DNA of 64,000 nucleotides, taken from contig NC_039363.1 in assembly GCF_003573695.1 (NCBI RefSeq), positions 161,030,747 to 161,094,746 of the forward strand, in the 5' to 3' direction. A program made the position numbers and the translations under genes. The stretch's first letter is position 1, and each line of letters begins with the position of its first letter. This DNA comes from Papaver somniferum. Taxonomy: Eukaryota; Streptophyta; Magnoliopsida; Ranunculales; Papaveraceae. Positions 58,400-64,000 of this stretch are shown here, piece after piece. The notes under the pieces are model-generated. The model ran no database searches. It worked only from the letters and a program-made list of their open reading frames with translations, and was not told where the DNA came from.

Positions 58400-60180
58400 A
58401 GAGTACCCGTCGTTTATTGTTGTGTTTGACGGATTCAAATGTCCGGTCATTATTGTTTAGTGATGAAAATGTTGCGGTAGAAATCAAATACATTGATGGA
58501 TTTTTGTGAACACTTAAATAATGATGCTTCCATAAAATTCAATTGATGTAGTAGAGAGCTAAAAGAACGTCCCGGCCATTTCTAGACGTTTGCGGCAACG
58601 ACTGTGCATCCTATTGTGAAGGTAACAATAGAATCTAAATTTATCTATATGAACGGTGTTGTTAGCATAACTAGACACTGCATTCGTATACGGACGGTGT
58701 TGTTAACATGTGTAGACACTGATTTCTTGCTTCTTCATCATTATAAATGTTCATGAAACATTTTTAATCCCTTTGAGTTGGTGATTCCCGAAGATGTTCA
58801 AGCTATGTACTTGAGACAACTTGAAGAACATGGGCTATTGCCAATTCCCCGCACTCAGAGAAAGTTTTGCTGTCAAGTTTTCGTTCTCTTATTCTTTTCG
58901 TAATTTTTTCTATGTAGGATTAGGTCATTTTAGGAGGGGTAACTTACACTGACATGATGGATTTTTTTTTTGCAGAAACTAATGTTTGCATATTCATTCA
59001 GTAATAAATGCTGATAAAATTGATTTGCAACGGGAAAGTTGGAGATGCTCTTGAGTTTTGTCACCGTGAGCACACAAACCTGCAAGGGGGTTCGAACGCT
59101 CACAATCAATCATTATCATCTAAAGAGATTGTGATGATGATATCCTGGTGTTGATTCATTGGCTCAAAACCTTCGGGTTTATCATGGCCTCATCTAACAA
59201 CTCCATGCGAGGCGTTTGCGCATGGGATATAAGTATTAAGGAAAACAAAACATATAAGTAAACATCCACGGAGCTAAATAAATGTAAAGTGTTGAAATAT
59301 AAATAAGACCAAGGTTTACGTGGTTCAGCACTAAGGCCTACATCCACGGGGTTTTTTGTTTTACTATGTTCTTCACGGTTACATGAATAGTCGAATGACT
59401 TTTGGGTTTACATGTTTCTCTCTTCTAAGTGATTAACTTACCCTTGCAATCTCTCTCTCTCTCTCTCTCCTTCTCTCCCTGATTTTTCCGATCCCCCTTC
59501 CTCTTGGTGGAGATTGGGTATTTTTAAGGTTAGAACGTGGGACCCATCTCTGAGGACCGTTGGAACCTTATCTTCTTGTGTCCTTGCGTCCATCACGCGG
59601 AGGTCTGCGTTTGCCCCTTGATCCCGCAAAGGCATCCTCGCTCGTTCCATAGGTTGGTCGACACGTACACTGCTCAGAGTGTTTAATGCGGGTAGTTGAG
59701 GGGTCTGCTCGTGTCAGACAAGTGTCTTCTGCCCCTGTCAGTCCGTGTCAGCTAACTTTCTCTCCACCGTTGATCTTAGCTTCTCTTTTGGGGATGAGAT
59801 AAAGTAACTCCTCGGGGTTTATTTGGTGTTTCGTGACGCATCATGTTTTGATGTTTTGGCCTGCATGCTTTCCACGTATCTTTTTATATACACGTGTCTG
59901 ATAGTGAGATATATGTGTACACAATTTGCCCCTTTTCTTCGGGCTTGAATGACTAATGGGTGCCTCGAAGAAAAACTATCGTCGCATATTCTTCTCACTC
60001 CTAATAACTTCTCCTAGATACTTGGGCACGTCTTTTATTCGTGCATTAACTGCTTATGTAACGGGCACGTTTCCCATTCCTCCCTTAATTTCCTTCTCTT
60101 TCTTTCGGGTATTTTAAGGATAGAAAGAAAATTTAATTTCATTCTTCCTAAACGCTCTCTCAGTTTTCATTCTTTTTTTC
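58400..60180. other. Upstream region of the right-end gene, probably mobile-element derived
   Basis: A short direct repeat (cggtgttgtta...gtagacactg) occurs near 58654 and 58696. A CT microsatellite lies at about 59450-59470. A TATA-like tttttatatacacgtg near 59881 could serve the downstream gene. No coding region is recognised. Confidence 0.4.
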
Positions 60181-60184
60181 AGCC

Positions 60185-60310
60185 CTTAAATTTTCTGTCT
60201 GTCTTCATTGAACCTGTGACCTTAAATTCTCTGTCAGTCTTCATTGCACCTGTGATCTTAAATTCTCTGTCAGTCTTCACTGGACCTGTGATCTTAAATT
60301 CTCTCCACCT
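60185..60310 (+). repeat. 36-bp tandem repeat, 3.5 copies, in the 5' leader
   Basis: The word cttaaatt begins at 60185, 60221, 60257 and 60293, exactly 36 bp apart, with ctgtcagtcttca and cctgtgat inside each unit. It lies upstream of a likely 5'-UTR intron (donor GCCG|GTAAGT at 60366, acceptor TCGCAG at 60673). Confidence 0.9.
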
Positions 60311-60365
60311 TAGCATTAATCACGCCCGCTTCCCCTGTTTGTTTCTTCTACTGCTGTTTTTGCCG

Positions 60366-60673
60366 GTAAGTTTTTCTTTTCTTTATTTCCACTGTTTCAC
60401 GCTGTGTTGATTTGTGAATTCTCTGCTACTGTTGTTCCTTGTTTGTGATGAAGAACTTCTTCTGATGCTTGCATACTAGTTTGCCCCTGTTATTCATCTT
60501 AAATTAAGGAAGACACTACTTCGAGGGTGTGAATTTTATGAAATTTTGAGCATGTATACTAATTTTAGGGTTTCTGCGTTATCGTGTGTGTATTGCTATG
60601 GATGTGGTTTTTTGATCTTTGGTAATGTTTTTTGATTGTGTGTAACTTGTTCTTGATTTTATTCTTTTCGCAG
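60366..60673 (+). other. Probable 5'-UTR intron of the right-end gene
   Basis: The donor is CCGGTAAGT and the acceptor ttcttttcgcag sits two bases before the ATG at 60676. Length is 308 nt. Confidence 0.5.
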
Positions 60674-60675
60674 CC

Positions 60676-63600
60676 ATGTCTGACCGTCCGCGGCTTACTT
60701 ATCAGACTCCTGATTCTGGGCTATCGAGATCTCCTCCGCGTCGAGAGTCTCAAGATGATGTTCGTCGGAGTCGAGTTTCTTCTGGAGAGAAGGCCTCGTC
60801 CTCTAGGGAAGAGATTCCTCCGACAATTCTGTCTGGTTCCTGAATTGTCTTCGATCGCTCAGCGGCTCGTCCTCGTGATGATACTAGGAGTACGCAGGCT
60901 CCGCCCCGCGCTGTTGCTTTTGACATTCCTCCTCTACGTTCGTTAGTGCCCGAGCATCATCTGCGGTCTTCTCCAACTTTTAAAGGGAAGAATACGAAGG
61001 GTGTAGCTCCTAGGGCTGAATCTTCAAAGAATCCCCCCGTGAAGAGAAAAGCTTCGGAAGCGTTCGTTAGTTCATCCGGCCCCGCCGAGGAGGATGAGGC
61101 TGCTCCCTTGATACGCAGTGTCTCGGTTAGTAGGAAAAAAGTAACCTTCAAGCATATCGATCTCGAAATATTCAAGGAAAAGCATGAGCTTCAAGCCTTC
61201 GGGGTTCGTTTCTATGCCCCTGAGGATGATATTACGTATGAGCTTATCTCCAAGTATGAGTTCGATGAATTTCATTTGTTAACGACGGTTGGAGCATTCG
61301 AAGCTGGTCTTATGCTGCCGTTGTACAAATCAGGTGATTCCTTCTACTATGACGTGCTCGCTAGTCGTGAAGGATCTTCCACCAATACTCACAGCCGTTC
61401 CGTATCCCAACTATCGGGGAATTATCTCCGCGCCCTGAAGGAATGATATCTGCGGAGTAAGGGGGAAACGTCGATGACTTGTTACGTCCCCAATCCCATG
61501 GAGAAGGAATGGTATACTCCTGATAATTTCAATAACTCCTTCGGTGATTACGTTAATAGTAGGAATCGCAAGCCGTGGAGTGTCAGCCTTCGGAATCTCC
61601 CTGCTCCTCGGGGTGAGATTCGTCTGTTAAATGAGGTCAGCGATGCCAAGCTGAAGTATGTTCCTGGCACGGAGGCGTCTAGTCGTCGGAAACTCTTCCC
61701 CGCGCGAGAGAGGATCAAGCGCGATCATGACTACGAGTGGCACGCCACCGTTGTCGAGATAGTTGGTCCGTGGGCTTACGGTTGGATTCCTGGTCCCCGC
61801 GGTTGGCGGCCTACCGAGAATAGTAAGCCGCGCGAGTCTCCTCCTGTTCGCTATGGAGATTTCTGTCCCTGGCGTCTGAACTTTGCGGGTATGAATTTTC
61901 CTTATGCCCTTGACGTCGTAGAGGGAGACGAGGAGGAAGGTTCCGGTGTTATACTCCCACCGAAGAATACCTTAGCTGCTCAGGTACGCGGATTCTAGCT
62001 GCGCTTCTTTTTTAGAACTTCCATCAGTCGGGAAAAATAATTCTTTTTGCGGTGTTGGTTTCAGGTGTTGAAGAAGAAAAAGATTAGGCCGAAGCAGTCT
62101 TCTACTACTGTGATGGGCGAGGTTGAAGCCCAAGAAGAAGTTACTAGTCCAGTGAACGAAGAGTTTGCTGAGGATGAGATTACAGATGGGGAGGAACGTA
62201 CTGGTACCTCCCCTATCAATGTCGAAGAAGAGGTCTTCGCTGGTCATGCTGGTGATGAAGGAAGGAACAAAGCCGTGGTGGCTGATGACGTTGTTATCGG
62301 GGATGTTTCCGTCCCTGCTGGTGATGCCGCGGATACCCTTCCCGCTTCTCAAGAATTTTCTTTTGATCGGATGTACTCCACGGGGGAGTTCTTTGACGAA
62401 GCCCTCGATTTTACCGAGGACTTCTCTTTACTTTCCCCCAATGATGATTGGGATGTGCTTGGTGGTGATGGTAATGGAGACGCTACTGTAGAAGATGTTG
62501 GTGCAGAGGAGCCTGCTGTGCATGTAGGCGCGGAGGAGCATGCCAACATTTGTGCTGAGGGGGTCGTGTCAGAGAAGGGAAAATCTATCATTGATGCGCC
62601 TGCTGATAATCTTCCCCAGTCGCCGACGTCTGAGGGTGAGGACGCCATCATGGATTGGTTCAAGGAAAAGAATCTTCTATTTGTCTCTCATCCCGCCCCT
62701 GTTGTTGCTGGGGAAAAGGAATTAACCGCGTATACCCGTCGCATGATGGAGATGTCTTCTAAGGCGCGGGTGTCTGAAGCCTGGGGAAAAAGGTTGACTG
62801 TTCCCGAAGCTACCCTTGTGCCGGAGCCTCCTTCTTCCGTTGCCGATATGATGGCCATCGCCGACGGGTATCAATATGGCTTTCCGCAGCAGCGTGTGCT
62901 GGAGGTAAATTTTCGTACATACTTCTACGTGACGATCAAATGCTTCGGTGAAATAATGTTTTGTCATCTTGATGTGTAGATGATGAGGAGTGAGCATTGT
63001 AACCACGTGCTGTATCAGTTCTTCAAAGCGAAATCTCTGAAGCTCGAGGCTAAGCTTCGTCACCGAGAAAAGGAATTATCTGCGGCTGAAGTGGAAATAG
63101 AAGAACTGAAGAAAAGCCTTAAGGAGAAAGAAAAGCTGGGTGAAGCAGAGGCCGGTCTTCGTTCAGAACTTGTTGCTGTGCGCGCTGAGTTAGAGCAAAC
63201 TCGTAGCCAAGTTTCCACTTTCACAGGTTTGGTTCTTTTCCCTCGCAGTATGTCGTCATTCTTCTATTTCTTAGTTGTTCTGTCTGAGTCTCCCCACCCT
63301 ATCTCCAGTGGGTGGCGTCCCCGAGATGATATGGCTTCGAAACGAAAGAGCTCGGCAAAAATCTCGTATTAGAGATTTGGTTGAGAAAATTAAGAGTGAA
63401 GCTAAGAAATGGGATGCTCGGGCTTAGGTATGGCGCGCGCGGCATGTTCATATGGTCGACATGCAAAATCTGTACAACCATGATCGTGCTTTATTTAATG
63501 GCACACTGCTGTGGACCCGTGATAATCTGCGGGAAGCCCGTGAGCGTACTTCCTTGTTGGAATCTAGGATTCAGCTGCTGGAAGCAGAATTACAGACGGC

Positions 63601-63977
63601 TCGATCCATTCCTCTTTCAGGGGTCCAGGATAATATGCTCTGTCTTGCCAGAGAAAGAGATGATGCTCGTGCTGAAGTCTACGCTCTCAGCAATGCTCTT
63701 TTCGCGTCCCGTGCCGACGTAGCTCGTCATGCCGAGTCTGAGAGGAATCTTGAAGTGTGCATGTACAGACTCAGCAAAGGGGTCTCAGAGATAAATAAAG
63801 AGGTCGACCACCTTCGTCATATGGACTCGATGAAGCAGGTAGAATTAGATGCCTGTCAATTTACTCTCACCAACCTTCAACTAGACTATAAGAAATTATC
63901 CGCGGAATATGACCATCTTGATGAAGCGCGAGATGCGGTTGTTAATGAGTATGAAGAGGCGTCGGCTTGTGTCGAAG
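60676..63977 (+). pseudogene. Spliced 'putative gypsy type transposon' protein gene, three in-frame stops, runs off the edge
   Basis: Exons 60676-61983, 62065-62904, 62980-63226 and 63309-63977 join in one frame with GT-AG introns. The last donor (GAAG|GTATAA) points beyond the window. The N-terminus is Ser/Arg-rich with a basic patch. Residues about 160-270 carry FGVRFYAPEDDITYEL, then GAFEAGLMLPLYKSG, resembling the plant domain named transposase (putative) gypsy type. An acidic middle follows. Exons 3-4 form long coiled coils (KLRHREKELSAAEVEIEELK). In-frame stops are TGA 60841, TGA 61444 and TAG 63425, each explicable by one transition. Clean splice sites suggest it decayed recently. The family call is by pattern only. 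Confidence 0.6.
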
Positions 63978-64000
63978 GTATAATCCCATTTCATCGAGTG

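Noticed and set aside
1..64000. tRNA or rRNA genes
   Set aside because: None seen. The only tRNA-like matches are the short primer-binding sites of the LTR elements.

Overview
The window is nuclear DNA of a flowering plant, most likely a eudicot. It has intron-bearing genes with GT-AG splice sites, a plant-type PRP39, a ribokinase with a transit-peptide-like N-terminus, and dense LTR retrotransposons and MITEs. It contains 10 Ns at 12117-12126. Nothing in it is bacterial or organellar. The species cannot be fixed from sequence alone; a basal eudicot is only an impression.

Layout. 1-28622 is a retrotransposon nest. An old, coding-poor, minus-strand LTR element fills 1-7015, with its LTR at 6426-7015 and a tandem-repeat-rich 3' region at 1-2048. 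A second copy of that 3' region (7016-8812 plus 18195-18317) lies on the other side of the LTR. This second copy is split by a young 9.4-kb Ty3/gypsy-type element (8813-18194) with 2.6-kb LTRs, a perfect 5-bp target-site duplication and an intact gag but no pol. Next comes an older Ty1/copia-type element (19211-28617) with 2.7-2.8-kb LTRs, a tRNA-iMet primer site, a decayed gag and again no pol. Two gag-only elements therefore lie side by side.

28623-50700 is the gene-bearing part. PRP39, a U1 snRNP splicing factor, is reconstructed from 13 exons at 30212-37919 (+) and gives 981 residues with a glutamine-rich tail. A two-exon 3' fragment of a ribose-phosphate pyrophosphokinase gene lies downstream on the minus strand (39052-39371). 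A chloroplast-type ribokinase is reconstructed from four exons at 47417-49603 (+), 373 residues. Between and around these lie tandem repeats, a Stowaway-like MITE, a hairpin-rich array, a candidate DNA transposon and a hAT-like MITE with an 8-bp TSD.

51138-57781 is a recent tandem array of a 1714-bp unit in about 3.9 copies. Its open frames are not recognised. 59900-64000 holds the 5' part of a spliced gene of the 'putative gypsy type transposon' class, with three in-frame stops and a coiled-coil C-terminal half. It runs off the right edge.

The genes do not form a pathway or operon. PRP39 and ribokinase are independent housekeeping genes. The rest is mobile-element or decay material. The most unusual items are the young gag-only element with its rearranged interior and duplicated LTR/primer-site junction, the 1.7-kb array, and the 45-kb hairpin array.
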